From Leptotrichia sp. HSP-536 (GTDB lineage: Bacteria; Fusobacteriota; Fusobacteriia; Fusobacteriales; Leptotrichiaceae), in NCBI RefSeq assembly GCF_041199985.1, contig NZ_CP165647.1:1984001-2048000 (forward strand): a stretch of 64,000 bases of DNA, given 5' to 3'. Under the pieces are notes generated by a model that saw nothing but the letters and a program-made list of their open reading frames with translations, did not search any database and was not told the DNA's origin. The translations under genes and the position numbers were made by a program. Below, in pieces: positions 36,189 through 45,275 of the stretch. How positions within the stretch are numbered: position 1 is the first letter of the stretch; the number at the start of each line of letters is the position of its first letter.

Positions 36189-37710
36189 GACAGAGTAAAA
36201 AATATAGGGGCAGTCATTAAATACCGCAACAAATCTTTTTTGACTGCTTTTTTTAAAATATTTTACTTTGTGATATTTCTTTCAAGACTTCCCTAATCGG
36301 ACATTCCTCCTCTCAAATATGGCATATTTGTGCTTTTTCCTGTTTCATTAACAATTTCTGGCAAGCATTCCATCTCTATTGCCTTTTCTAGTGAACCCGT
36401 TCTTTTGCCGCTAAAGTACAGTTCATACGCCTTTTCCCTGTTTTTTCCATAGTTTGCAAAGAAAGTGTGGTATAACGCTCTTGCCTTTATCTTTCTTCTT
36501 GAAAATGCTTTGCTTTTGGCCTACTTGATAGAAATCTTGAGCATTCGTGGGATACAAGGGCTTCCGTCCTTGAGCCTATGTAGTTCTCCTTGGTGTATAT
36601 TCTTCTTATCTTCTCATACCGGTTAAACAGCATCTTCGTCTGGTCTTTTCTTCTCTGGCTCACATTCTCCTTTTCCTTGAAATTTTCATAAAAGTTTTCA
36701 AGTTCTTTAAAATCGTCTCCCTTTAGCCATTTGTAAAGATTTTTTGATATTTCCTTGTCCCTTTTAGAAATTTCATCTATGGCTTTTACTAAATGGAACT
36801 TGTCATAGATGTGTACTGGCTTGTAAATTCCAAGCTCTCTTACAAAGCTGTCTATCCCATATTCCTCCATCAGAGTTCACAATTAGTTTCTTTTTGTCCA
36901 TACTGTATCTTTTTTCAAGATAGTTAAGCACATATTCCGACACTTCCTCAAGCGATACGGATGCAGGAAACATTATTGTGTGCTTGTCAATGAGTTTGTT
37001 CCTGTCTGTGCAGATTTATCAATTCCACGATGTATTACAGTCATTCTCATATATGTATTTTTACTTCTTCTACACTTCATATGATCTTCATCAATCTCCA
37101 TATATACTGGTGAATTATCATCTCTTTCAAATCTTTCAATATCAAGTTTCGGCATTTGAAAAGAATTGACAAGATTATACACGGTAGCCCTTGAAACACT
37201 GTAAGTTTTTGCAAGAAATGAAGCTGTAGTATGCTGATATTCAAAAAGTATAGTAAAAATCGTTTATCAGAAAGCCGTCTATACCGCTTAAGTCCAATTT
37301 TTTCATCAATGTAATAATGAATGCCTGTTTTTTTGTTTACATATTTTCGACGTTCAAAAGTTACATCCCCGAAGGCAGTGATAACAGTTCTTTTAACAAA
37401 ACCTCTGCTTTTAAACTTATCTTTTCTTTCGTTGGAATGAAAGAAGTAATCATCAACTTTTTTGACATAAACTTTAAACAGTGTTTCAAAAGCTTTTGTG
37501 ACAAACAGCTTAAACTGCTGCTCAAACGGAAGTCTGAAAGAAAAAATATTTTTAAGAAAAGTCTTTACAAGTGAAGAAAAATCTGATATTCTAATCATAG
37601 AGGGAACCACCTTTCAATAGGATTTGGCGATTATATTGTAGCTGGTTTTCTCTTTTTTTTTAATTTGAAATTTAATTAAATTTATTTGCCCCTATATTTT
37701 TTACTCTGTC
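36189..37710 (-). mobile_element. ISLre2-family (UPF0236) insertion sequence, copy 2
   Basis: 1522 bp with the same 24-bp perfect terminal inverted repeats as copy 1. Exact direct repeats TTTTTCAAAA lie at 36179-36188 and 37711-37720 (10 bp, or 9 bp plus a shared T). It is inserted 17 bp upstream of the -35 box of the 6S-like RNA promoter. The flanking duplication shows insertion without deletion. Confidence 0.93.
36253..37610 (-). pseudogene. ISLre2/UPF0236 transposase, frameshifted (copy 2)
   Basis: Start ATG 37610. The first 177-codon frame is identical to copy 1 up to the shared frame break at a T5 run after 'RLSDKRF'. Private lesions are a 2-bp loss near 37016 ('RGIDKSAQT' instead of 'RGIEKICTD') and a 5-bp duplication (GCTTT) near 36511 that truncates the C-terminal frame. 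The region at 36840-36870 that is broken in copy 1 is intact here. Neither copy can encode a full transposase without correction. Confidence 0.88.
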
Positions 37711-37727
37711 TTTTTCAAAAAGAATGT

Positions 37728-37756
37728 TTGACATTTTTTCACATAACAGTTATAAT
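37728..37756 (+). promoter_or_regulatory. Consensus promoter of the 6S-like RNA
   Basis: TTGACA (37728-37733), exactly 17 bp, then TATAAT (37751-37756): a full sigma-70 consensus and the best promoter in the window. No reading frame follows for 500 bp, pointing to a highly expressed RNA. Confidence 0.8.
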
Positions 37757-37762
37757 ATTTAA

Positions 37763-38004
37763 GAAGTTAAAACTAAGTAAAATAATTGAATAATAAATAA
37801 AAATTTCTGGTCTATGCGCCACTAACAAAGAATTTTTGAGCTTTACTCTTTTTTAATGGGGTTATCCCTTTATAGATTGTCTCAGGAAAATCACGACTGC
37901 ATAATGTTTTGTACGGATTCTGTACAGTCTATAAATATGACTACCACCTGTAACGTTTTACAGGCAATCAAAAATTAAGTTAGAACGGTAGATCGGATTT
38001 TTTT
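37763..38004 (+). ncRNA. Structured RNA, candidate 6S RNA
   Basis: Non-coding and rod-like. Closing helices TCTGGTCTA/TAGATCGGA (37806/37989), CTAAC/GTTAG and AATTTTTGA/TCAAAAATT nest in order. A central open region contains a small hairpin CCTGTAA-CGTT-TTACAGG on its 3' side, and an apical arm closes with TTTATAGA/TCTATAAA. The 3' end runs into TTTTTTT, so the closing helix doubles as terminator. Size (about 200 nt after an A-rich 5' leader), central bubble and consensus promoter match 6S RNA, which traps sigma-70 RNA polymerase. No primary-sequence match was possible. Another structured regulator is the alternative. Confidence 0.55.
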
Positions 38005-38264
38005 ATCAAAATTTTTAAGAAAAGTATTTTAAAAATATCTTATTTTCACATATCAAATTACAATTAAAAACATTTTGTTAATTTTATTTTAATTTTTATA
38101 ACATAAAAATTTATTTTAATATAACACTTCATATTAATTAATAAAAAATTAAAAGTTATCCTAAAAAATATAAAAATAATATGGTAAACTAATTTCAACA
38201 GTGAATTTTAAAATAATAATCACATTTAAAATAAATTAAAAACATTAAAAGAGGAGAAAAAATT

Positions 38265-38639
38265 ATGAGACAAGTTTTAAAAAATTTTATTTATTTTACA
38301 AATATGGAGAATATTGAAAATTTAAATTACAATATACAAGAAAAGTTTTCTTTAGAAAAAAATGAGATTGAAGACCGAAATATTGAAAAAGTACAGTTTG
38401 ATAATTTGAAGTTTGGTATTTATTTTTCTAAAAATACAGAAAATGGAGAAAAAATTTTAATTTTTAAAAACAAAAGAAAGATAAAATGTGGAAATTATTT
38501 TATAAATGGAGTAGAAAAAGGGTTTTATACAGATTTATATTTTTTAGTGCTTTATCGGGATGGAAAAGACAGGAATAGGATTTTTGAAGAATTAATAGAA
38601 AAAATTTTAAGAATAATAAAAATTAAAAAGATAAACTAA
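38265..38639 (+). CDS. Hypothetical protein, 124 aa
   Basis: Start ATG 38265 with RBS AGAGGAG. Very rich in Lys, Asn, Ile, Glu and Phe; no signal peptide, membrane segment or Cys cluster. It has an alternating beta-strand-like pattern ('FGIYFSKNTENGEKILIFKN') and an amphipathic C-terminal helix ending in KIKKIN. I recognise no family. It lies between the 6S-like RNA and glgC, 125 bp before glgC. Confidence 0.55.
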   Translation: MRQVLKNFIYFTNMENIENLNYNIQEKFSLEKNEIEDRNIEKVQFDNLKFGIYFSKNTENGEKILIFKNKRKIKCGNYFINGVEKGFYTDLYFLVLYRDGKDRNRIFEELIEKILRIIKIKKIN

Positions 38640-38705
38640 GATAAGAAGATTTTTTTAGAAATGTCAGAAATTTCAAGAAAAAAAGAAAATTTTTTGAAAA
38701 ATAAT

Positions 38706-38733
38706 TTGATTTTTTAAAAAAAGGGGGTATACT
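38706..38733 (+). promoter_or_regulatory. glgC promoter
   Basis: TTGATT (38706-38711), a 16-bp spacer, then TATACT (38728-38733), 31 bp before the glgC start, which has GGAGG as its RBS. Confidence 0.6.
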
Positions 38734-38764
38734 GTATATAGAGAATAAAAATGGAGGTATTTAT

Positions 38765-40018
38765 ATGAAAGTTTTAGCTATGATTTTAGCTGGTGGAAGA
38801 GGTTCAAGACTTGATATTCTATCAGAAAAAAGAGTTAAACCAAGTGTTCCTTTTGCTGGAAAATTTAGAATAATAGATTTTGCACTTAGTAACTGTTCAA
38901 ATTCAGGGATTTATGATGTTGCATTATTAACTCAATATTTGCCGTTATCATTAAATGAACACATCGGTTCTGGAAAACCATGGGATTTTGACAGAAGAGA
39001 TACTAGCATCACAATGTTGCAGCCACATGAAAAACTTGGTGGAAATTCTTGGTATCAAGGAACTGCTGATGCAATTAGACAAAACATCGAGTTCATAAAA
39101 AATAAAAATCCTAAATATGTGCTAATCTTATCTGGAGACCACATTTATAAAATGGATTATAGATGGATGTTAAAAGAACACGAAGAAAACAAAGCAGAAT
39201 TAACAATAGCCGTACAGCCTGTACCTATTGAAGAAGCAAGCAGATTTGGAATTTTTGAAGTTGACCAAAACAAAAAGATATTAAACTTTGAAGAAAAACC
39301 TGCTGAACCAAAAAGTAATCTAGCTTCAATGGGAATTTACATTTTCAATACAGATTCTTTATTAGAATATCTTGAAAAATTAGAAAACCACGATTTAGAC
39401 TTTGGAAATCATGTAATTCCTGCAATGATTCAAGAAGATAGAAAAGTTTATGTTCATACTTATGATAGCTACTGGAAAGATGTGGGAACTTATGATTCAT
39501 ACATGGAAGCGAATTTAGACTTAATCAAAAAATCTGAAGAAGTTGGAATTAACTTGTATGATCCAGGATGGAAAATTTACACAAGAAGTGAAGACTTGGG
39601 ACCAGTAAGAATTGGCGTTACTGGAAGCGTTCAAAATTCATTAATCTGTAACGGATGTAAAATTGAGGGAAGTGTGGAAAATTCAGTATTAGGGCCTGGA
39701 GTTACAGTTAGAAAAGGGGCAACTGTCAGAAACTGTATTATTTTCTCAGGAACTTATGTAGATGCAAATTCTCACTTAGATACAATTATTATTGATAAAA
39801 AAACATATATTGGTAAAAATTCATTCATAGGAAATGGAAATGCAAATGTTCCAAATAAAGAACGTCCAGACTTATTGTCTTCAGGAATAACAGTTATCGG
39901 TAAGAGCGTAGTTGTCCCTGACGGTTCAATTATTGGTAAAAATGTAAGAATTTTTGCTGGAGTAAAAGTTAATGAAAATAATAGAATAATTGGAACTGGG
40001 GAAACTATTAAATGGTAG
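38765..40018 (+). CDS. glgC: Glucose-1-phosphate adenylyltransferase
   Basis: 417 aa. N-terminal nucleotidyltransferase with 'AGGRGSRL' near residue 10, 'KPSVPFAGKFRIIDF', 'WYQGTADAIRQN' and 'GDHIYKMDY'; C-terminal left-handed beta-helix at about 290-417. Makes ADP-glucose for glycogen. Only one subunit gene is present here (no glgD next to it). Together with glgA 127 bp downstream it forms a minimal glycogen synthesis pair. Confidence 0.95.
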   Translation: MKVLAMILAGGRGSRLDILSEKRVKPSVPFAGKFRIIDFALSNCSNSGIYDVALLTQYLPLSLNEHIGSGKPWDFDRRDTSITMLQPHEKLGGNSWYQGTADAIRQNIEFIKNKNPKYVLILSGDHIYKMDYRWMLKEHEENKAELTIAVQPVPIEEASRFGIFEVDQNKKILNFEEKPAEPKSNLASMGIYIFNTDSLLEYLEKLENHDLDFGNHVIPAMIQEDRKVYVHTYDSYWKDVGTYDSYMEANLDLIKKSEEVGINLYDPGWKIYTRSEDLGPVRIGVTGSVQNSLICNGCKIEGSVENSVLGPGVTVRKGATVRNCIIFSGTYVDANSHLDTIIIDKKTYIGKNSFIGNGNANVPNKERPDLLSSGITVIGKSVVVPDGSIIGKNVRIFAGVKVNENNRIIGTGETIKW

Positions 40019-40040
40019 TTTGAGCTACTAAAATAAAAAA

Positions 40041-40101
40041 AAGATTCAAGTTATTAAGGTTAATATGCAATTTTTATAAATGTATCTTAGTAACTTGAAT
40101 A
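40041..40101 (+). promoter_or_regulatory. Large hairpin between glgC and glgA
   Basis: ATTCAAGTTATTAAG pairs with CTTAGTAACTTGAAT over a loop of about 28 nt, one mismatch. No T-run follows, so it is more likely an mRNA-stability or processing element or a partial terminator than a full stop. Confidence 0.45.
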
Positions 40102-40144
40102 TTTTAGGATAAATAAAATATTTTAAGAATAGGAGTGGATTAAT

Positions 40145-41533
40145 TTGAAAATAGTATATTTGGCATCTGAAGTGGCTCCGTTTTATAAATCTGGTGGACT
40201 AGCCGACGTTTTGGGAGCATTGCCTAAAAAAATGCAGGAATTAGGACACGAAGTTTCTATAATAATGCCTAAATATGACATAATACCATTAAAATATCTT
40301 GAAAAATTGGAATGGGTGGCAAGACTTGAAAGCCATGGAGATGTGTTTAATCTGGTAAGATATCCTGATGATAAAATAAATTATTACTTTATTGAAAACA
40401 AAGCATTATATGAAAGAGGACATGTTTACGGAGATTTTGACCAAGATGTTCAGTATGCTATGTTTTCAGAATTGTCACTTAGATTTTTAAAGGAAATTAA
40501 TTTACAGGCAGATATTTTACACTGCAACGACTGGCAAACTGGACCAGTTCCATATTTCTTAAACGTAAGATATAATTATGACCCATTTTACTGGGATATG
40601 AGAACAGTTTATTCAATACATAACTTGATGTATCAAGGTAAATTCTCTAAATACTCATTTGAAAGAATGGGATATTATATGGACGATAGACATGACTTGA
40701 ACTTTATGGAAATTGGAATTGGATATGGAGATGTTGTAAATACAGTTAGTCCAACTTATGCTGAAGAAATAAGATATGCTTATTTTGGGGAAGGATTGGA
40801 ATGGATTACTAACAGAAAATATATTCACGGTATTTTAAATGGAATAGACGTAGAAGAATTCAATCCTGAAACAACAAAGGGAATAATTCCTTTCAATAAA
40901 GATTCTTTAGATAAAAAGAAAGAAAATAAATATTTACTGCAAGAAAAATTAGGATTGCCAAAATCAGACGTTGCCCTAATTTCAATAGTTTCAAGGCTTG
41001 TGGAAGGAAAAGGGTTGGACTTGGTATCAGCAGCACTTGAAAACTTATTGCAATATGATGCTGTACAAATAGTGATTTTAGGAAGCGGAGATAAATTCTA
41101 TGAAGACTACTATAACCACTTGGCATGGAAATATCCTGATAAATTCAAAGTTTATCTTGGGTACAACGGACAGCTTGCAAATGAAATCTATGCTGGAAGT
41201 GACATGTTCCTAATGCCGTCAAGATATGAGCCTTGTGGACTTAGCCAAATGATAGCAATGAGATTTGGAACCATTCCAATTGTAAGGGAAACTGGAGGAC
41301 TAAAAGATTCTGTACAGCCTTATAACATCTTTACAGACGAAGGGAATGGGTTCTCGTTTACAAACTTCAATGCAGATGACATGTTATTTACAATAAAAGT
41401 GGCAGAAGGAATTTATTATGACAGACCTGACATTTGGGAAAAATTGGTAAAAAGAAACATGGAGCTTGATTTTTCTTGGGACAGATCAGCAAGAGAATAT
41501 GAAAAACTTTATGACTTAGCTAAATCTTATTAA
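40145..41533 (+). CDS. glgA: Glycogen synthase (ADP-glucose)
   Basis: 462 aa starting at a TTG (40145); AGGAG lies about 10 nt upstream and the family N-terminus 'KIVYLASEVAPF' begins right there, so TTG is the start. GT5 motifs: 'YKSGGLADVLGALP' (ADP-glucose-binding KxGGL), 'CNDWQTGP', 'VSRLVEGKGLDL', and C-terminal 'PSRYEPCGLSQM' with the catalytic Glu. Elongates alpha-1,4-glucan from the product of glgC. Confidence 0.96.
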   Translation: MKIVYLASEVAPFYKSGGLADVLGALPKKMQELGHEVSIIMPKYDIIPLKYLEKLEWVARLESHGDVFNLVRYPDDKINYYFIENKALYERGHVYGDFDQDVQYAMFSELSLRFLKEINLQADILHCNDWQTGPVPYFLNVRYNYDPFYWDMRTVYSIHNLMYQGKFSKYSFERMGYYMDDRHDLNFMEIGIGYGDVVNTVSPTYAEEIRYAYFGEGLEWITNRKYIHGILNGIDVEEFNPETTKGIIPFNKDSLDKKKENKYLLQEKLGLPKSDVALISIVSRLVEGKGLDLVSAALENLLQYDAVQIVILGSGDKFYEDYYNHLAWKYPDKFKVYLGYNGQLANEIYAGSDMFLMPSRYEPCGLSQMIAMRFGTIPIVRETGGLKDSVQPYNIFTDEGNGFSFTNFNADDMLFTIKVAEGIYYDRPDIWEKLVKRNMELDFSWDRSAREYEKLYDLAKSY

Positions 41534-41561
41534 TTATTTTTTAAAAATAAATTTTGTAAAA

Positions 41562-41602
41562 TAAAATGGAGTTCAACATCAAAGTTTTACTCCATTTTTT
41601 GA
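41562..41602 (+). terminator. Terminator of glgCA
   Basis: AAAATGGAGT ... ACTCCATTTTTT: a 7-bp stem extended by A-T pairs with a six-T tail, 30 bp past the glgA stop. Confidence 0.8.
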
Positions 41603-41649
41603 TATTTTTTTATTTCTTTTCGTTAAGTTATCTTAAATTAAAAATAAAA

Positions 41650-41678
41650 TTGCAGAAATTAGCTAAAATTGGTATAAT
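41650..41678 (+). promoter_or_regulatory. Promoter of the thioredoxin-galE unit
   Basis: TTGCAG (41650-41655), 17 bp, TATAAT (41673-41678), 39 bp before the thioredoxin start with its AGAGGTG RBS. Confidence 0.65.
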
Positions 41679-41717
41679 AAGAGAAAAATATAAATAAAAA
41701 AATAGAGGTGAAGTTGT

Positions 41718-42035
41718 ATGAATAATATCATCAATTATTCTGGAGAAGATTTTGATAATGAAGTAGTTTCACAAATGGGACTTACACTTGTTGATTTTTA
41801 TGCTATCTGGTGCGGTCCTTGTCAAATGCTTGAAAAAGTTCTTGTTGAAGTGAGTAAAAATTCTAACTGTAAAATTGTTAGAATTGATGTTGATGATTAT
41901 CCAGAATTTGGATCAAAATTTAAGATAAGAGGATTACCTACACTAATACTTTTTAAAGAAGGTAAAATTGTGGAAACATTAAATGGTTTCAAAACTTTCG
42001 ATGAGATTATGGAAAAAATTAATTTACATAATTAA
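41718..42035 (+). CDS. Thioredoxin-like protein
   Basis: 105 aa with the active site WCGPC near 31-35 ('LVDFYAIWCGPCQMLEKV') and the cis-Pro in 'RGLPTLILF'. A complete thioredoxin fold. Differs clearly from the two trxA copies further right, so it is a third, older paralogue. It lies upstream of galE on the same strand. Confidence 0.9.
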   Translation: MNNIINYSGEDFDNEVVSQMGLTLVDFYAIWCGPCQMLEKVLVEVSKNSNCKIVRIDVDDYPEFGSKFKIRGLPTLILFKEGKIVETLNGFKTFDEIMEKINLHN

Positions 42036-42098
42036 TTTGATAATTTTAAAATTTGCTTAGATATGAAAATAGAAAATTTTAGAAAGAAGGGATGTTTT

Positions 42099-43118
42099 AT
42101 GAAAACAATTTTAGTGCCGGGAGGAGCAGGATATATCGGTTCTCACACAGTTTTAGACTTGATAAAAAAAGGATTTAATCCAATTATAGTGGATGATTTC
42201 AGTAATTCGAGCAGAAAGGTTATTTCAATTTTAGAAGAGCTTTCTGGAAAAGAAATTACTTTTTACGAACTTGATGTAAAAAATAAAGAAGGACTAAGAA
42301 GAATTTTCAATGAAAATAAAATTGATGCTGTTATTAATTTTGCTGGATTTAAGGCGGTTGGCGAATCTGTGGAAAAACCGCTCATGTATTATGAAAATAA
42401 TTTATTTGGAATGATTACTTTGCTTGAAGTAATGAAGGAATTTGATGTAAAAAATATTGTATTCAGCTCATCTGCCACTGTTTACGGTATTCCTGAAAAA
42501 ATGCCTTTAGTCGAAGGCGATCCAATGGGTGCAACAAATCCTTATGGACGTACAAAATTAATGATAGAAAATATTTTAGTCGACTTAGCAGCTTCTGATG
42601 ATACTTGGAACATTATTGCTCTTAGATATTTCAATCCGTTAGGAGCTCACGAAAGCGGAAAAATCGGAGAAGATCCAAACGGCATTCCAAATAACCTTGC
42701 CCCTTACATAACTCAAGTCGCAGTAGGAAAGCTGGAAAAACTGCATATTTTTGGAAACGACTACGACACACCTGACGGAACTTGCATAAGAGATTTTGTC
42801 CACGTAAATGACTTGGCGGCAGGACATTCAGCAGCTATAAACTATTTATTCAGCGGAAATATTGGATTTGAAGCAATAAATTTAGGAAGCGAAAAAGGTT
42901 ACAGTGTTCTTGAAATTCTAAAAAACTTTGAAAAAGCCGTTGGAAAAACTATCCCGTATGTAATTGATGGACGTAGAGCAGGCGACATTGCCGTTTCCTA
43001 TGCTGATGCCTCAAAAGCCAAAAAATTATTAAATTGGGAGACAAAATACACTATTGAGGATATGTGCCGAGATTCTTGGAACTGGCAGAAAAAAAATCCA
43101 AATGGATTTGAAGATTAA
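42099..43118 (+). CDS. galE: UDP-glucose 4-epimerase
   Basis: 339 aa from ATG 42099 (AAGAAGG 8 nt upstream; an earlier in-frame ATG at 42063 has no RBS and precedes the fold). NAD-binding GGAGYIGSH at the start; catalytic SSSATVYG and YGRTK (YxxxK). Length as expected. Interconverts UDP-glucose and UDP-galactose, feeding surface glycan synthesis. Confidence 0.95.
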   Translation: MKTILVPGGAGYIGSHTVLDLIKKGFNPIIVDDFSNSSRKVISILEELSGKEITFYELDVKNKEGLRRIFNENKIDAVINFAGFKAVGESVEKPLMYYENNLFGMITLLEVMKEFDVKNIVFSSSATVYGIPEKMPLVEGDPMGATNPYGRTKLMIENILVDLAASDDTWNIIALRYFNPLGAHESGKIGEDPNGIPNNLAPYITQVAVGKLEKLHIFGNDYDTPDGTCIRDFVHVNDLAAGHSAAINYLFSGNIGFEAINLGSEKGYSVLEILKNFEKAVGKTIPYVIDGRRAGDIAVSYADASKAKKLLNWETKYTIEDMCRDSWNWQKKNPNGFED

Positions 43119-43167
43119 TACTATTTCCCATCTTAAGATAATAGATTTATTGTAAATTTTTAATTTC

Positions 43168-43190
43168 AGCAAGGGGTCAAGACTCCTTGT
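43168..43190 (+). terminator. CAAGG-type hairpin after galE
   Basis: CAAGGGGTCAAGACTCCTTG: a stem with one G-U, 50 bp past galE, followed by TCATTAAAT rather than a T-run. Same type as hairpins at 27269, 46590 and 57856. Confidence 0.5.
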
Positions 43191-43269
43191 CATTAAATAA
43201 AATATTGTTTCTATTTTTTAATAGGATTTAGTATAATTTATTTTAAAAAATTTTAGGAGAAAAATTAGG

Positions 43270-43875
43270 ATGAAAAAAATTTCATTAGCAGTTATGTTAT
43301 TAGTGCTGGGAGCAACAGCAGCTTATGCAGATAGAGGAGAAATTATTATAAGTCCAACTTATGAAAAACAGAAAAAAAATAATGATAAAAATGATCCTGT
43401 TGAAAATGTAGTAGGAAATGGAATTAAAATTTCACTTGAAGGAAAAGGAAGAATTGATGATGATGTCATAATGGGAATTGGAATGGGATTAATGTACAAT
43501 TCTTTGAAAGTTAAAGGAAATGATATAAATAGCAATTCGGGAAATCTAGTTGCAATTCCGATGTATTTGATGTTAGGAACAGGAGCAGATAATGGAGTTT
43601 ATACTAAATTTTCATTTGGTATATCACTTGCAAATGGAAGCGTAAAATGGACTGATAAAGATGGAGGCAGTGGAAAAATAAAAGCTATGCCAATAAGTGG
43701 GTATGCAGCTGCTGGTATCGGTTTACAAAAAAATAAATTTTCGATTGGAATAAATGGTGTTTTAGCACCAAGGCTTAAAAGAAACTATTCTAGTCCTACA
43801 AAAAGATATAAAGGTAAATTTTCAGATGGAATGCTTTCTCTAGAATTTGGATTCCAGCCTACTTATAACGATTAG
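43270..43875 (+). CDS. Outer-membrane barrel-like protein, tandem paralogue 1
   Basis: 201 aa. Signal peptide (MKKISLAVMLLVLGATAAYA, cleavage near 20). The mature protein opens with 'RGEIIISPTYEKQKK' and has alternating Gly/hydrophobic strands ('GIGMGLMYNSLKVKGND', 'GSVKWTDKDGGSGKIKAMP'). It ends in a C-terminal strand 'LSLEFGFQPTYND', suggesting an 8-10 strand outer-membrane barrel. First of three adjacent paralogues. No named family recognised; function unknown. Confidence 0.65.
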   Translation: MKKISLAVMLLVLGATAAYADRGEIIISPTYEKQKKNNDKNDPVENVVGNGIKISLEGKGRIDDDVIMGIGMGLMYNSLKVKGNDINSNSGNLVAIPMYLMLGTGADNGVYTKFSFGISLANGSVKWTDKDGGSGKIKAMPISGYAAAGIGLQKNKFSIGINGVLAPRLKRNYSSPTKRYKGKFSDGMLSLEFGFQPTYND

Positions 43876-43940
43876 AAATTTCGAAAAGAAAACGAAAATA
43901 AATATCTTTAAATAAACTATGCATAAATAAGGAGAATTTT

Positions 43941-44549
43941 ATGAAAAAATTATTTTTAATATTTACATTATTAACTTCAGCTGCTATAGCATATGGAGAA
44001 AGAGCAGAAATTATTGTAAGTCCAACTTATGTTAATCAAAAGAAAGAAAATGGTTCCAAAGTTGGAAAATACGCACTTGGAAGTGGAGTCAAAATTTCGA
44101 CAGAAGCAATATCTTCATTTGGTGATGGAAGTAATACTGTAGTAGGAGCAGGAATAGGAGTTGCATACAGTTCTTTAAAAGTCAAAGGAAATGGCGTAAA
44201 GAGCAATTCAGGGAATTTGGTTTCAGTTCCACTTTATTTAATATTCGGAGCAGGAACAGATAATGGAATATACACAAAACTTTCAGCTGGTTTTGCAGTT
44301 AGAAACGGAAGTGTAAAATGGACTGACAATAATGGAGGTTCTGGAAAAATAAAGGCTAGACCATTAACTGGATATGCTGCTTTTGGTATTGGAGTCAGAA
44401 AAGACAGATTTTCAATTGGAGTAAGTGCCAGCACATCAACAAAAGCAAAAAGAACATACACTAGTCCTACTAGACATTACAGAGATAACTTTATATTAAG
44501 TGGAGCTGCAATATCATTAGATTTTGGATATGCTCCTAAATATGAATAA
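43941..44549 (+). CDS. Outer-membrane barrel-like protein, tandem paralogue 2
   Basis: 202 aa with signal peptide MKKLFLIFTLLTSAAIAYG. Shares the blocks 'EIIVSPTYVNQKK', 'SSLKVKGNGVKSNSGNLVSV', 'GSVKWTDNNGGSGKIKARP' and C-terminal 'ISLDFGYAPKYE' with its neighbours. RBS AAGGAGAA. 65 bp after paralogue 1. Slightly more basic loops than the others; function unknown. Confidence 0.65.
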   Translation: MKKLFLIFTLLTSAAIAYGERAEIIVSPTYVNQKKENGSKVGKYALGSGVKISTEAISSFGDGSNTVVGAGIGVAYSSLKVKGNGVKSNSGNLVSVPLYLIFGAGTDNGIYTKLSAGFAVRNGSVKWTDNNGGSGKIKARPLTGYAAFGIGVRKDRFSIGVSASTSTKAKRTYTSPTRHYRDNFILSGAAISLDFGYAPKYE

Positions 44550-44643
44550 TAAAAAAATCTTAAAAAGAATTAAATAAGACTCTAAAAGCAGGAATTTTCA
44601 GAAATTAAATAATAACAGTATTTATGCAGTAAGGAGACATTTT

Positions 44644-45246
44644 ATGAAAAAATTATTTTTAATGTTTATATTATTAACACCACTCGCAATAGCAGATGAA
44701 AGAGTAGAAATTTTTATAAGTCCTAGTTATGGGAGTTATAGAGGACAGAAAAAAAATGATATTAATCAAGAAGTAAAAAATGTAATAGGAAGTGGAGTTA
44801 AAATTTCATTTGAAAGAAGACAGCCATTTGTTGATGATTCTGGAGCAGGAATTGGAGCAGGGATAGTATACAATACTTTAAAAGTCAAAGGAAATGGTAT
44901 AAATAGCGGTTCAGGAAATTTAGTTTCCGTTCCACTTTATATGACAATAGGATCAGGCTTGGACAATGGAATTTATACTAAAGTTTCATTCGGTTTATCA
45001 CTTTCAAGCGGAAATGTGAAATGGACTGATAAAAATGGTGGTCGTGGAGAAATAAAAGCTGCTCCAATAAGTGGATACGGTGCTATTGGCATGGGAGTTC
45101 AAAAAAACAGATTTTCAGCTGGAATAAGCCTTGCTACAACACCAAGACTTAAAAGAAGCTATTCTAGTCCTACTAAAACATACAGAGATAAATTTTCAGA
45201 CGGTTTAATCTCACTGGAATTTGGATATGCTCCTAAATATGAATAA
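44644..45246 (+). CDS. Outer-membrane barrel-like protein, tandem paralogue 3
   Basis: 200 aa with signal peptide MKKLFLMFILLTPLAIA. The N-terminal leader and C-terminal 'LEFGYAPKYE' are closest to paralogue 2, while the 'KVSFGLSLSSGNVKWTDKNG' region is closer to paralogue 1, hinting at gene conversion. RBS AAGGAG. 29 bp before the M29 peptidase gene. Confidence 0.65.
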   Translation: MKKLFLMFILLTPLAIADERVEIFISPSYGSYRGQKKNDINQEVKNVIGSGVKISFERRQPFVDDSGAGIGAGIVYNTLKVKGNGINSGSGNLVSVPLYMTIGSGLDNGIYTKVSFGLSLSSGNVKWTDKNGGRGEIKAAPISGYGAIGMGVQKNRFSAGISLATTPRLKRSYSSPTKTYRDKFSDGLISLEFGYAPKYE

Positions 45247-45275
45247 TAATAAATTTTGAAAGGAAAAAAATAAAA

